From Thauera sp. GDN1 (lineage in GTDB: Bacteria > Pseudomonadota > Gammaproteobacteria > Burkholderiales > Rhodocyclaceae), in NCBI RefSeq assembly GCF_029223545.1, contig NZ_CP097870.1:3100001-3164000 (forward strand): DNA of 64,000 nucleotides, read 5' to 3'. This document shows positions 7,314 to 15,472 of the stretch, piece by piece. The notes below the pieces were generated by a model. It had not been told where the DNA came from and ran no database searches. It worked only from the letters and a program-made list of their open reading frames with translations. The position numbers and the translations under genes were made by a program. Position 1 is the stretch's first letter; each line of letters starts with the position of its first letter.

Positions 7314-9809
7314 TCAGCGCGCTCCAGGCACGCGCTGCAGGCGCATCGCATTGAGCACGACCAGCAGCGAACTCGCTGCCATGCCGATGCCGGCCATCCA
7401 CGGCGTGACCAGGCCGGCCATCGCCAGCGGCACCGACGTGAAGTTGTAGGCAAAGGACCACCATAGGTTCTGGCGGATGATCCGCAGCGTCTTTCGCGAC
7501 AGATCGATCCCTCGCCCGAGGCTGGCGAGGTTCTCGTTCAGCAGCACGATGTCGGCCTGGTTGCGCGCGAGATCCGTGCCTCCGCCCATCGCTACCGAAA
7601 CGTGCGCCTGCGCGAGCACCGGCGCGTCATTGACGCCATCACCCACCATCGCGACCACCGCGTGCGCATCGCGCTGCATCGCCGAGATCGCCTCCTGCTT
7701 GCCCTGCGGACTCAGACCGCCGTGGGCGTCGTCGATGCCGAGCGCCCCGGCCACATCGGCCACCACCGCCGGCGCGTCGCCCGAGAGCACGCTCATGCCG
7801 ACCCCCTCGCCCGCCAGCCGACGCGTGAGCAGCGACGCCTCGTCGCGCAACTGGTCCGCCAGGCGGAACAGCCCGAGCCAGCCCGCACGTCCGGCAAGGC
7901 CGATCACGGTGCCGCCGCGGGCGGCAAAGGCCTCCAGCCCGACGGGCGACGCGAGCCCGGCGGCCGCCGCCACGTAATCCGGGCGGCCGATCCAGAACGG
8001 CTCGCCCTCGATCAGACCGCGCATGCCCTGCCCGGTTTCGGCCCTCACCTCCGAGGCCGTCGGCAGCGGCTGCCCGGCGCTGGCCTCGCGCAGGCCTGCG
8101 GCCAGCGGATGCTCGGAGCCCTGCTCGATCGCCGCCGCCAGCCGCAGCAGTTCGGCCTCGCCACACCCGCCCAGCACCAGGACCTCCTCCAGGCGCATGC
8201 GGCCGCGGGTCAGGGTGCCGGTCTTGTCGAACACGAACTGGTTCGCCCGTGCCAGGGTTTCGATGGCGTGGCCGCGGGTGACCAGCACCCCCATGCGGGC
8301 GAGCGCATCGGTAGCCACGGTGAGCGCGGTCGGTGTCGCCAGCGACAGCGCGCACGGGCACGCCACCACCAGCACCGACACGAACACCCACAGCGCGCGC
8401 TCCGGCTCGACCAGGTACCAGCCGATGCCGGTGAGCGCGGCAAGCACCAGCAGGGTGACGATGAAATACACCGCGACCCGGTCCGACAGCGTGGCGATGC
8501 GCGGCTTCTCGCCCGCCGCCCGCTCCATCAGGCGGCGGATGGCCGCCAGCCGGGTAGCGTCGCCGACATGCTCGACGCGCAGCAAGAGCGGCGAGGACAC
8601 GTTGATGCTGCCACCGGTCAGGCGGTCGCCGACCTGCTTGGACACCGGCAGGCTCTCGCCGGTGAGCAGCGCCTCGTTGGCCTCGCCCACCCCTTCGACG
8701 ACGACGCCATCGACCGGGATCACCTCACCCGGCCGCACGCGGACGATGTCACCGGGCACGAGCTGCGCGGTCGGCACGCGCTCCCCCGTGCCCTGCCCGG
8801 GCCAGCCCGCCAGGCGCTCGGCGAAGGAAGGCAGCGCCTTGCCCAGTTCCTCCACGCCGCGCACCGCCTTCTGGCGCGCGAGCATCTCCAGGTAGCGCCC
8901 GCCGAGCAGGAAGAACACGAACATCGTCACCGAATCGAAATACACCTCCGGCCCGTCGGTCAGCGTCGCCCACAGGCTGGCAAGGAAGGCGCTGCCGACG
9001 CCGAGCGCCACCGGCACGTCCATGCCCAGGCGGCGCAGGCGCACGTCGCGCCAGGCGCGCTGGAAGAAGGGCGCGGCCGAGTACAGCACCACCGGCAGAG
9101 TCAGCAGCAGGCTGGCCCAGCGCAGCAGCAGCTCGATGTCCCAGGTCATGTCGCCCTCGCCGGCGACATAGGCGGGGAACGCGTACATCATGACCTGCAT
9201 CATGCCGAAGCCGGCGACGAACACCCGCCACAGCATCGAGCGCCGCTCGCGGCCGGCGACCTGCTCGGAACGCTCGGCGTCGTAGGGATAGGCGCGATAG
9301 CCGATGGCCTGGATCGCGGCCAGGATGTCCGACAGCCTGATGCTGCGCTCGTCCCAGCGCACGCGCGCACGGCGGGTGGCGTAGTTGATCTGGATCGCCG
9401 ACACGCCCGGCAGGCGCGCGACGTGGTTCTCGTTGAGCCACACGCAGGCGGCGCAGGTGATGCCCTCGAGGATCAGCGAGGCCTCGCGCTCGTGCTCGCC
9501 CACCGGGCGCACGAAGCTCTTCTGGAAGTCGGGATGGTCGAAGAGGCCGAGCTCCTGCAGCTCGACCGGCATCGCCTCGCGCCGCGTCTCGGGCATGGCG
9601 TCGCGGTGGCGGTAGTAATCGACCAGGCCGTTATCGACGATGGACTGCGCGACCGCCTCGCAGCCGATGCAGCACATGCGGCGCCGGCGTCCGTCGATCT
9701 GCACGTAATGCCGTGTGTCGGGCGGGATCGGCAGGCCGCAGTGGTAGCAGTCGGTATCGGCTGCATCGTCGGCCACGGAAGCGGGCAGTTCGGCAGGAGT
9801 CATGGACAC
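7314..9809 (-). CDS. ccoI: Copper-exporting P1B-type ATPase for cbb3 oxidase assembly (CcoI/FixI)
   Basis: An 831-residue heavy-metal P-type ATPase. An N-terminal metal-binding module carries CYHCG and CCIGC, followed by an HMA domain with GITCAACVW near residue 116. The CPC membrane metal site (CPCALSLATPTA) is near residue 484, and the phosphorylation motif DKTGTLT is near residue 528. Later come GDGVNDAP and C-terminal membrane helices. In FixI/CcoI the ATPase delivers copper to the periplasmic side for CuB of CcoN. The gene pairs with ccoS and is separated from ccoNOQP by a terminator, so assembly factors and subunits are separate transcripts. Confidence 0.94.
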   Translation of the reverse strand: MSMTPAELPASVADDAADTDCYHCGLPIPPDTRHYVQIDGRRRRMCCIGCEAVAQSIVDNGLVDYYRHRDAMPETRREAMPVELQELGLFDHPDFQKSFVRPVGEHEREASLILEGITCAACVWLNENHVARLPGVSAIQINYATRRARVRWDERSIRLSDILAAIQAIGYRAYPYDAERSEQVAGRERRSMLWRVFVAGFGMMQVMMYAFPAYVAGEGDMTWDIELLLRWASLLLTLPVVLYSAAPFFQRAWRDVRLRRLGMDVPVALGVGSAFLASLWATLTDGPEVYFDSVTMFVFFLLGGRYLEMLARQKAVRGVEELGKALPSFAERLAGWPGQGTGERVPTAQLVPGDIVRVRPGEVIPVDGVVVEGVGEANEALLTGESLPVSKQVGDRLTGGSINVSSPLLLRVEHVGDATRLAAIRRLMERAAGEKPRIATLSDRVAVYFIVTLLVLAALTGIGWYLVEPERALWVFVSVLVVACPCALSLATPTALTVATDALARMGVLVTRGHAIETLARANQFVFDKTGTLTRGRMRLEEVLVLGGCGEAELLRLAAAIEQGSEHPLAAGLREASAGQPLPTASEVRAETGQGMRGLIEGEPFWIGRPDYVAAAAGLASPVGLEAFAARGGTVIGLAGRAGWLGLFRLADQLRDEASLLTRRLAGEGVGMSVLSGDAPAVVADVAGALGIDDAHGGLSPQGKQEAISAMQRDAHAVVAMVGDGVNDAPVLAQAHVSVAMGGGTDLARNQADIVLLNENLASLGRGIDLSRKTLRIIRQNLWWSFAYNFTSVPLAMAGLVTPWMAGIGMAASSLLVVLNAMRLQRVPGAR

Positions 9810-9941
9810 GAATGCAGAGCCGCCCCGGACGGCAGGACCGTTCGAGGCGGAGCGAAAGGGAGCCCGGGTTTTAGCACATTTCGCCGGCAGCGGCTATTGC
9901 GCTGCAGCATCGGCCACTGTGCCGACCCGACTCCGATCGTG

Positions 9942-9958
9942 ATCGGGCGACGCCCGAT
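9942..9958. repeat. Short hairpin between SDR gene and ccoI
   Basis: ATCGGGCG A CGCCCGAT forms an 8 bp inverted repeat just after the SDR stop codon. There is no U-tract on the minus strand, so it is at best a weak terminator or 3' end stabiliser. Nothing else is seen in the 153 bp gap. Confidence 0.4.
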
Positions 9959-9962
9959 ACGA

Positions 9963-10730
9963 TTACTTGGCGGCCATCCGGATCGCGCCGTCGAGGCGGA
10001 TCACCTCGCCGTTCAGGTAGGGGTTCTCGACGATGTGGCGGACCAGGCCGGCGAACTCGGCCGGCTTGCCCAGGCGCGAGGGGAAGGGAACCATCTTACC
10101 GAGTGCATCCTGCACGTCCTGCGGCATGCCCATCAGCATCGGCGTTTCCATGATCCCGGGCGCGATCGCCATCACGCGGATGCCGTAGCGCGCCAGCTCG
10201 CGCGCCACCGGCAGCGTCAGCCCGACCACACCGGCCTTGGACGAGGCGTAGCCGGCCTGGCCGATCTGGCCGTCGAAGGCCGCGACCGAGGCGGTGTTGA
10301 CGATCACGCCGCGCTCGCCGCCAGCATCCGGCTCGGCCTTGCTCATCACGTCGGCGGCCAGGCGCAGCATGTTGAAGGTGCCGATCAGGTTGATCGACAC
10401 GGTACGCGCAAAGCTCTCCAGCCGGTGCGGCGCCTCGCGGCCGACGATCTTCTCCGCCGGCGCGACGCCGGCGCAGTTGACCAGACCGCTCAGACGGCCG
10501 AAACGGCTCACGGCCAGGTCGATCGCCGCCTTGCCGCTGTCGGCATCGGTGACGTCGGTAAGCGCAAACACGGCCGCCGCGCCGAGCTCGGCCGCCAGCG
10601 CCTCGCCAGCCTCACGATTGACGTCGGCGAGCACGACCTTGGCCCCCGCCTCGACCAACATGCGCGCGGTGGCTGCGCCCAACCCCGAGCCACCACCCGT
10701 CACCACGAAAACACCATTCTCGATCTGCAT
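9963..10730 (-). CDS. SDR family dehydrogenase, 3-hydroxyacyl-CoA dehydrogenase type 2-like
   Basis: A 255-residue classical short-chain dehydrogenase. The Rossmann motif TGGGSGLG is at residues 11-18, the NAG-type motif NCAG at 85-88, and the catalytic Ser148, Tyr161 and Lys165 (YASSK) are intact. The sequence resembles the HSD17B10/3-hydroxyacyl-CoA dehydrogenase branch, which oxidises 3-hydroxyacyl-CoA in fatty-acid or branched-chain degradation. The start is [14 protein letters not shown] at 10730, behind GGGAGTTCG; an upstream in-frame ATG would add 14 atypical residues. A large palindromic operator lies 57 bp upstream, suggesting a catabolic repressor. It is monocistronic. The substrate is inferred from similarity only. 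Confidence 0.85.
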   Translation of the reverse strand: MQIENGVFVVTGGGSGLGAATARMLVEAGAKVVLADVNREAGEALAAELGAAAVFALTDVTDADSGKAAIDLAVSRFGRLSGLVNCAGVAPAEKIVGREAPHRLESFARTVSINLIGTFNMLRLAADVMSKAEPDAGGERGVIVNTASVAAFDGQIGQAGYASSKAGVVGLTLPVARELARYGIRVMAIAPGIMETPMLMGMPQDVQDALGKMVPFPSRLGKPAEFAGLVRHIVENPYLNGEVIRLDGAIRMAAK

Positions 10731-10786
10731 TCGAACTCCCTCCCAGGACAGACACGTCGCCGCACGCGGCATCGGCGCGAACCTTA

Positions 10787-10810
10787 GTTCGCGTTTACGT
10801 AAACGTCAAC
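10787..10810 (-). promoter_or_regulatory. Operator palindrome upstream of the SDR gene
   Basis: CGTTTACGTAAACG (10792-10805) is a perfect 14 bp palindrome. It is extended by outer matching GTT/AAC triplets to a 24 bp inverted repeat. Its form resembles operators of regulators of fatty-acid or branched-chain amino-acid catabolism in proteobacteria (LiuR or FadP types). The regulator is not encoded nearby. Placement upstream of a 3-hydroxyacyl-CoA-dehydrogenase-like gene fits that role. The regulator identity is inferred. Confidence 0.6.
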
Positions 10811-10826
10811 TTCAAGCCAAACCGCA

Positions 10827-10868
10827 GGTGTCCGGACAAGCCCCCAAGCAACCTGCCGCACGGACACC
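10827..10868 (-). terminator. Hairpin downstream of the GcvR-like gene
   Basis: GGTGTCCG (10827-10834) and CGGACACC (10861-10868) form an 8 bp stem with a long loop, followed on the minus strand by TGCGGTTTGG. It is a possible weak terminator for the ACT-domain gene before the SDR operator. Confidence 0.4.
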
Positions 10869-10900
10869 ACGGCGGTGGGTCTGGCGGCCCGGAGCGGAAT

Positions 10901-11440
10901 TCAGGCCGTCGCCCCCGCCACCGGCGTCTCGTCCAGCGCCAGATCGACCATCAGCTCGTTGGCCAGCGCTTCCAGGTCGGCGCCGATGCGCGCCAGATCG
11001 GCGGCAAGCGGCACCGACAGCTCGGCGCGCGCCCTGAACAGGACCTCGCCGCTCATCGACGCGCTCTCGCACGCCGTCTCCAGCGCCTTGATGCTGACCC
11101 CGTGACGGGCCAGGACGGTCGAGATCTCGCGCACGATCCCCGGCCGGTCGTGGCCCACCAGATCGAGGCACACCCGCCGCACATCGGCGGCCGCCGGCTC
11201 GCCACCACGCGCGATCGCCACGCGCAAGCCTTCGGACTCCAGCCCGCGCAGCGCGGCCTCCAGCGTATCGAAAGCCGCGTCGTCGACCTCTAGCCGCACC
11301 ACGCCGGCGAACTGGCCAGCCAGCTGGGTCAGGCGGCTCTCCATCCAGTTGGCGCCACACTGGCTTGCGCGCGCGGAAATCGCGCTGACCAGACCGGGCC
11401 GATCCGGCCCGACGAGGGTGAGAATCAGGGATGTCTTCAT
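10901..11440 (-). CDS. ACT-domain protein, glycine cleavage system repressor GcvR-like
   Basis: A 179-residue protein made of two ACT domains, about residues 1-80 and 88-170. Each starts with the ligand-loop pattern (LVGPDRPGLV and LVGHDRPGIV). This two-ACT layout without a DNA-binding domain is that of GcvR, which in E. coli modulates GcvA in response to glycine. No gcv genes are in the window, so the regulatory target here is unknown. The start chosen is MKTSLIL at 11440, the family-typical N-terminus; an upstream ATG would add nine residues. The gene is alone between the SDR gene and a divergent small gene. Confidence 0.8.
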   Translation of the reverse strand: MKTSLILTLVGPDRPGLVSAISARASQCGANWMESRLTQLAGQFAGVVRLEVDDAAFDTLEAALRGLESEGLRVAIARGGEPAAADVRRVCLDLVGHDRPGIVREISTVLARHGVSIKALETACESASMSGEVLFRARAELSVPLAADLARIGADLEALANELMVDLALDETPVAGATA

Positions 11441-11614
11441 GTTCGCGCTCCCGAGTGGGCAAGCCATGCCCGACCATCCCGATGCAAGACTTTCTGCGCG
11501 GGATCAAAAGGCACGTGCCACCACCTTGCGATAATAGAAACAGGGAATGACACGATAACGCACACACCCGGCAAAGGGGAGAATACCGCCGTGGTGATAA
11601 CGAGGAGGAGCCCG

Positions 11615-11857
11615 ATGAAACTGCCCCGCTTCCATGCCCAGAAGGCGGACGGCCTGTACCAGCCGATTCCCTTCCTGTTCGTGACCGAACGCATGTGTCG
11701 CGAGATCCTCGCCGAACGCGAGGAAATCATGAACGCAATGCCGGCGGCCATGCGCAGTCGCCAGCAGGCATTGTTCGCCCGTTACGATCCGAGTGTCAGC
11801 GCGGAAGCATTCAACGGATTGCTGAACATGTTCGACGGCCGGCCGGCCGATGCCTGA
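11615..11857 (+). CDS. Small conserved-looking protein of unknown function
   Basis: An 80-residue soluble protein, not recognised. It starts MKLPRFHAQKADGLYQ behind a strong ribosome binding site (GAGGAGGAGCCCG). It has an alpha-helical middle part (VTERMCREILAEREEIMNAMP) and a C-terminal FNGLLNMFDGRP. A strong terminator follows at once, which supports a real monocistronic gene. GATAAT at 11529-11534 could be its -10 element. No signal peptide or membrane segment is visible. The earlier in-frame GTG/ATG lacks a binding site. Function cannot be assigned. Confidence 0.7.
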   Translation: MKLPRFHAQKADGLYQPIPFLFVTERMCREILAEREEIMNAMPAAMRSRQQALFARYDPSVSAEAFNGLLNMFDGRPADA

Positions 11858-11867
11858 CGCCGCAACG

Positions 11868-11899
11868 AAAAAGGCCAGTCCCGATGGACTGGCCTTTTT
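11868..11899 (+). terminator. Strong rho-independent terminator
   Basis: The stem GGCCAGTCC / GGACTGGCC with loop CGAT is flanked by AAAAA and TTTTT. It lies between the small unknown gene (plus) and tRNA-Thr (minus), and can work in both directions. Confidence 0.93.
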
Positions 11900-11911
11900 C
11901 GTTGAAACAGA

Positions 11912-11987
11912 TGGTGCCGGAGAAGAGACTCGAACTCCCGACCTTCGCATTACGAATGCGCTGCTCTACCAACTGAGCTACACCGGC
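11912..11987 (-). tRNA. tRNA-Thr (anticodon CGT)
   Basis: A 76 nt tRNA with an acceptor stem GCCGG.../...CCGGC, D-arm AGCTCAGTTGGTAGAGC, anticodon loop TTCGTAA (anticodon CGT, reading ACG), and T-arm GTTCGAGTC. The CCA end is encoded. The sequence closely follows the proteobacterial tRNA-Thr(CGT) pattern. Confidence 0.96.
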
Positions 11988-11998
11988 TGAGGGCGCGG

Positions 11999-12028
11999 AT
12001 ATTACCCCATGCGCCTAGCCCGCAGCAA
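11999..12028 (-). promoter_or_regulatory. Promoter of tRNA-Thr
   Basis: On the minus strand TTGCTG (12028-12023) and TAATAT (12004-11999) are 18 bp apart. The predicted start falls a few nucleotides upstream of the mature tRNA 5' end. Confidence 0.65.
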
Positions 12029-12163
12029 CCATCGCGCGGCGTTTTCTCGGCGGCCCGGGAGAATAAGAAAAACTTTGCGCGCAATCTACTTTTCCGTATG
12101 AGACTCCGCTAGAATCCGGCCCAATCCAGGGCGGAGGAGACAAGCCCGATTACAGAACGCAGC

Positions 12164-12190
12164 GCCGCGGGGGACGACCTCCCCCGCGGC
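12164..12190 (+). other. Strong GC hairpin in the leader of the TauE-like gene
   Basis: An 11 bp perfect stem (GCCGCGGGGGA / TCCCCCGCGGC) with loop CGACC lies 82 bp before the TauE-like start. A TAGAAT -10 candidate (12110-12115) and a GGAGGAGACA motif (12133-12142) precede it. There is no U-tract. It may be a leader structure, but no known riboswitch class is recognised. The remainder of the 284 bp region holds only the tRNA promoter. Confidence 0.45.
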
Positions 12191-12271
12191 AGCCGCGCCA
12201 CAGAATCCCCGGTGCGCCGCAGTCATTGCCGCCCGTTCGCCGCATCGTCCCCCTGCATTCACTCCGCTCCC

Positions 12272-13054
12272 ATGTTCGGCCTGGACCTTTTCGAGATCGC
12301 CCTGATCGGCGCCGCAGCCTTTGCCGCAGGCGCGGTCAATTCGGTCGCCGGCGGCGGCACCTTCTTCTCCTTCCCCGCCCTGCTCGCGGTCGGCGTCCCC
12401 CCGGTGGTCGCCAACGCCAGCAACTCGGTATCCCTGTGGCCGGGCAGCCTGGCCGGCGCGTGGGCCTTCCGCCGCGAGCTGATGCGTTTTTCCGGAAGTC
12501 TGCCGATCCTCTCGGTGGTGGCCTTCATCGGCGGCATCGCCGGCGGCCTGCTGCTGCTCGCGACCTCGAACGCCGCCTTCGCCCGGCTGATCCCCTGGCT
12601 GCTGCTGGTCGCCACCGTGCTGTTCGCCTTCAGCGCGCAGATTTCCGCCCTGGTCAAGAAATGGAAACCGACGCCCGACGGCATGGACGAGCGCCACATC
12701 GGACCCGGCGGCTACCTGTTCCAGCTCGTCGTCTCGGTGTACGGCGGCTTCTTCGGCGCCGGCATGGGCATCCTGATGATCGCCGCGCTCGCCATCCAGG
12801 GCTTCAAGGACGTGCATGAGATCAACGCGCTGAAGAACTGGCTGTCGGCGGTGATCTACAGCGTCGCGGTCGGCACCTTCGTGATCGCCAACGCCGTGTC
12901 CTGGCCGCACACACTGGTGATGCTGGTCACCGCCACCGTGGGTGGCTATTGGGGCGCGGCCATGGCGCGCAAGCTGCCGGCCATCTGGCTGCGGCGCTTC
13001 ATCATCACCGTCGGTGGTCTGCTGACGCTTTACTACTTCGGCAAGACGCTCTGA
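12272..13054 (+). CDS. TauE/SafE (TSUP) family membrane permease
   Basis: A 260-residue integral membrane protein with about seven to eight hydrophobic segments and the two family repeats. The first repeat begins with the diagnostic AAFAAGAVNSVAGGGTFFSFP, and the second contains YGGFFGAGMGILMI. TSUP proteins export sulfite, sulfoacetate or other small anions. Given the sox genes 15 kb away, sulfite export is possible but not shown. The start MFGLDLFEI at 12272 is chosen because the open frame upstream is Pro/Cys-rich and unlike the family. It is followed after 5 bp by a DMT transporter gene, so they likely form an operon. Confidence 0.85.
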   Translation: MFGLDLFEIALIGAAAFAAGAVNSVAGGGTFFSFPALLAVGVPPVVANASNSVSLWPGSLAGAWAFRRELMRFSGSLPILSVVAFIGGIAGGLLLLATSNAAFARLIPWLLLVATVLFAFSAQISALVKKWKPTPDGMDERHIGPGGYLFQLVVSVYGGFFGAGMGILMIAALAIQGFKDVHEINALKNWLSAVIYSVAVGTFVIANAVSWPHTLVMLVTATVGGYWGAAMARKLPAIWLRRFIITVGGLLTLYYFGKTL

Positions 13055-13059
13055 GCGCC

Positions 13060-14031
13060 ATGCTCGCCGGCCTGTCCGCCGCGCTCGGCGCCGGCCTGCT
13101 GTGGGGCCTGGTGTTCCTGACCCCGCTGGTGCTCCACGACTACCCGGGCTTCATGCTGGCCGTCGGCCGCTACCTGGCCTTCGGCGTGCTGGCCGTCGGC
13201 CTCGCCTGGTTCGACCGCAGCGCGCTCGCCCAGCTCGATCGCGCCGACTGGATCGAGGCCGCCAAGCTCGCGCTGATCGGCAACCTCCTCTACTACGCCG
13301 CCCTGGCGAGCGCGATCCAGCTCGCCGGCGCCCCGGTGCCGACCCTGATCATCGGCACGCTGCCGGTGGTGATCGCGGTGAGCGCCAACCTGCTCGACCG
13401 CCGTCGCGGCAGCGGCGAGGACAGCGCGCCATGGATCCGCCTCGCCCTGCCGCTCGCGCTGATCCTCGCCGGCCTGCTGGTGGTGCACGCCGACGCCGGC
13501 ACGCACGCCGCGACCGCCACCGCCGGCGACTACCTCCTCGGCCTCGCCTTCGCGCTCTGCGCGTTGGCGTGCTGGACCTGGTACCCGATCCGCAACAGCC
13601 GCTGGCTGCGCGCGCGCGGCCCCGGCCTGGCGCGCGCGTGGGCGACCGCGCAGGGCCTGGCGACGCTGCCGGTGGCGATCATCGCGGGCCTGGGCTACGG
13701 CCTGTGGGACGACATGGCGGCGAGCGGCGGCGCCGGCTTCGAGTGGCCGCTCGGTCCCCGGCCGCTGCTGTTCGTGCTGATGTGCCTGCTGCTCGGCCTG
13801 GCCGCATCCTGGCTCGGCACCCTGCTGTGGAACCAGGCCAGCCACCTGCTGCCCGCCGCCCTCGTCGGCCAGCTGATCGTGTTCGAGACCCTCGCCGCCC
13901 TGCTCTACGCCTTCATCTGGTACGGTCGCTGGCCGGCCTTGGCCGAGGCCGCCGGCATCGTCCTGCTGATCCTGGGCGTGATCGGTGGCGTGAGCGTGTT
14001 CCGCCGCGCACCGGAATCGCCGGGCAGCTGA
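13060..14031 (+). CDS. EamA/DMT family transporter
   Basis: A 323-residue protein with about ten predicted transmembrane helices arranged as two EamA repeats. It starts MLAGLSAALGAGLLWGLVFLTP, a typical first helix of the drug/metabolite transporter superfamily. The start ATG 13060 follows the TauE-like stop by 5 bp. The middle contains a longer hydrophilic-to-hydrophobic stretch (LLDRRRGSGEDSAPW) between helices. Substrates of such exporters range from amino acids to metabolites; none can be chosen here. The C-terminus ends in a short RRAPESPGS tail. Confidence 0.85.
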   Translation: MLAGLSAALGAGLLWGLVFLTPLVLHDYPGFMLAVGRYLAFGVLAVGLAWFDRSALAQLDRADWIEAAKLALIGNLLYYAALASAIQLAGAPVPTLIIGTLPVVIAVSANLLDRRRGSGEDSAPWIRLALPLALILAGLLVVHADAGTHAATATAGDYLLGLAFALCALACWTWYPIRNSRWLRARGPGLARAWATAQGLATLPVAIIAGLGYGLWDDMAASGGAGFEWPLGPRPLLFVLMCLLLGLAASWLGTLLWNQASHLLPAALVGQLIVFETLAALLYAFIWYGRWPALAEAAGIVLLILGVIGGVSVFRRAPESPGS

Positions 14032-14132
14032 GGCCGCTCAGCTGCCACAGCAGGCATGCGGCACGCGATGGGCGCTATCATGTCGCCTCTTTTGCACTGC
14101 AGCACCAGCACCCGGAAATCCGCTCCCGACCC

Positions 14133-15068
14133 ATGGACCAGCTGACCCAGATCATCCTCCAGGCCGGCCGCTCGGCGGTCGAGCTCTCGCTCTTCGTACT
14201 GCTGCCGATCATGGTGGTGATGCTGTCGCTGATGCGCCTGCTCGAGGCGCGCGGCGTGCTCGACTGGGTCGTGGCCCGGCTCGCACCGCTGCTGCGCCCG
14301 GCCGGGCTCACCGGCCTGGGCGTGTTCGCCGCGCTGCAGATCAACCTGGTGAGCTTCGCCGCACCGATGGCGACGCTGACGATGATGGAAGGGCGCGGCG
14401 CCTCCGACCGCCACCTCGCCGCCACGCTGGCGATGGTGATGGCGATGGCGCAGGCCAACGTGACCTTCCCGATGGCGGCGATGGGACTGGCCTTCGGGCC
14501 GGCGCTGCTGCTGTCGCTGGTCGGCGGCATCGCCGCGGCGGCCACCACCTACCACCTCTTCGGCCGCGGCCTGTCGAGCGCGGAGGCGCCGATGGACGAG
14601 ACCCTGCACCACCGCGTCGCCGACGACGCCAAGGGCGTGCTCGACGTCATCAACCGCGCCGGCGCCGAGGCCTTCAAGATCTCGGTCGGCGCCATACCGA
14701 TGCTGGTGCTGGCGCTGGTGGCGGTGATGGCGCTGCGCGCGAGCGGCGGCATCGACCTGCTGACCGGCCTGCTCACCCCGCTGCTGCGCGCCTTCGACCT
14801 CGACCCCGCGCTGATCCTGCTGACGCTGACCAAGTACATCGCCGGCGGCACCGCGATGATGGGGGTGATGGACGAGATGCTGAAGGCCGGCACGACCACC
14901 GTCGATACGCTCAACGCCAGCGCCGGCTTCCTGATCCACCCCTTCGACGTCGCCGGGGTGGCGGTGCTGATCTCGGCCGGGCGTCGGGTGGCCGCGGTGT
15001 GGAAGCCGGCGGCGCTCGGCGCGGTGGTCGGCATCGTGGTGCGGACCGTGGGCCACGGGCTGCTGTAA
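14133..15068 (+). CDS. Nucleoside-recognition (Gate) domain membrane protein
   Basis: A 311-residue membrane protein with two Gate-type halves. The first is at about residues 18-130, with QINLVSFAAPMATLTMM. The second is at about residues 175-300, with AFKISVGAIPMLVLALV and LTKYIAGGTAMMGVM. Such proteins resemble spore maturation A/B and the transmembrane core of nucleoside transporters; their function in Gram-negative bacteria is not settled. The start ATG 14133 (MDQLTQIILQAGR) is 101 bp after the DMT gene. It is followed by lrgA-like and lrgB-like genes, so a role in small-molecule transport is likely. Confidence 0.75.
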   Translation: MDQLTQIILQAGRSAVELSLFVLLPIMVVMLSLMRLLEARGVLDWVVARLAPLLRPAGLTGLGVFAALQINLVSFAAPMATLTMMEGRGASDRHLAATLAMVMAMAQANVTFPMAAMGLAFGPALLLSLVGGIAAAATTYHLFGRGLSSAEAPMDETLHHRVADDAKGVLDVINRAGAEAFKISVGAIPMLVLALVAVMALRASGGIDLLTGLLTPLLRAFDLDPALILLTLTKYIAGGTAMMGVMDEMLKAGTTTVDTLNASAGFLIHPFDVAGVAVLISAGRRVAAVWKPAALGAVVGIVVRTVGHGLL

Positions 15069-15106
15069 GCTCGCTCCACCCCGTCACACGCCACCGGTCC
15101 TCCGCC

Positions 15107-15472
15107 ATGATCGCTGCCCTGACCCTGCTCCTCGTGTTCCAACTCGCCGGCGAGGTCATCGCCCGCGCGCTCGCCCTGCCGGTACCCGGCCCGGTGATCG
15201 GCATGGCCCTGCTGTTCCTCGCCCTGATGCTTCGCGGCGGGCCGGGCGAGGATCTGCGCCAGACCTCCGGACAGCTGCTGCAGCATTTGTCGCTGCTGTT
15301 CGTGCCCGCTGGCACCGGCATCGTGATCTATGGCGACCGCATCGCCGCCGAATGGCTGCCGCTGTTGGTGGCGCTGTTCCTCAGCACCTTCCTCGCCCTC
15401 GCGGTGACCGCGCTGGTGCTCAAGGCGCTGATCGGCAAGCGGCCCAAAACGCCGACGGGAGACGGCCGATGA
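15107..15472 (+). CDS. CidA/LrgA family protein
   Basis: A 121-residue membrane protein with four hydrophobic segments and the signature PVPGPVIGMALLFLALM and LLFVPAGTGIVIYGD. It overlaps the LrgB-like gene by four bases (ATGA), the standard arrangement of a two-component LrgAB/CidAB system. This family was first described as holin-like and is now also linked to pyruvate uptake in several bacteria. The start ATG 15107 was chosen because upstream sequence encodes an Arg/Gly-rich non-family extension. The length is normal. Confidence 0.9.
   Translation: MIAALTLLLVFQLAGEVIARALALPVPGPVIGMALLFLALMLRGGPGEDLRQTSGQLLQHLSLLFVPAGTGIVIYGDRIAAEWLPLLVALFLSTFLALAVTALVLKALIGKRPKTPTGDGR

Noticed and set aside
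7602..10787. Very long open frame (about 1060 codons) on the plus strand
   Set aside because: It lies antisense to ccoI and the SDR gene. Its translation is His-, Arg- and Gln-rich without domain features, as expected from the opposite strand of GC-rich coding DNA.
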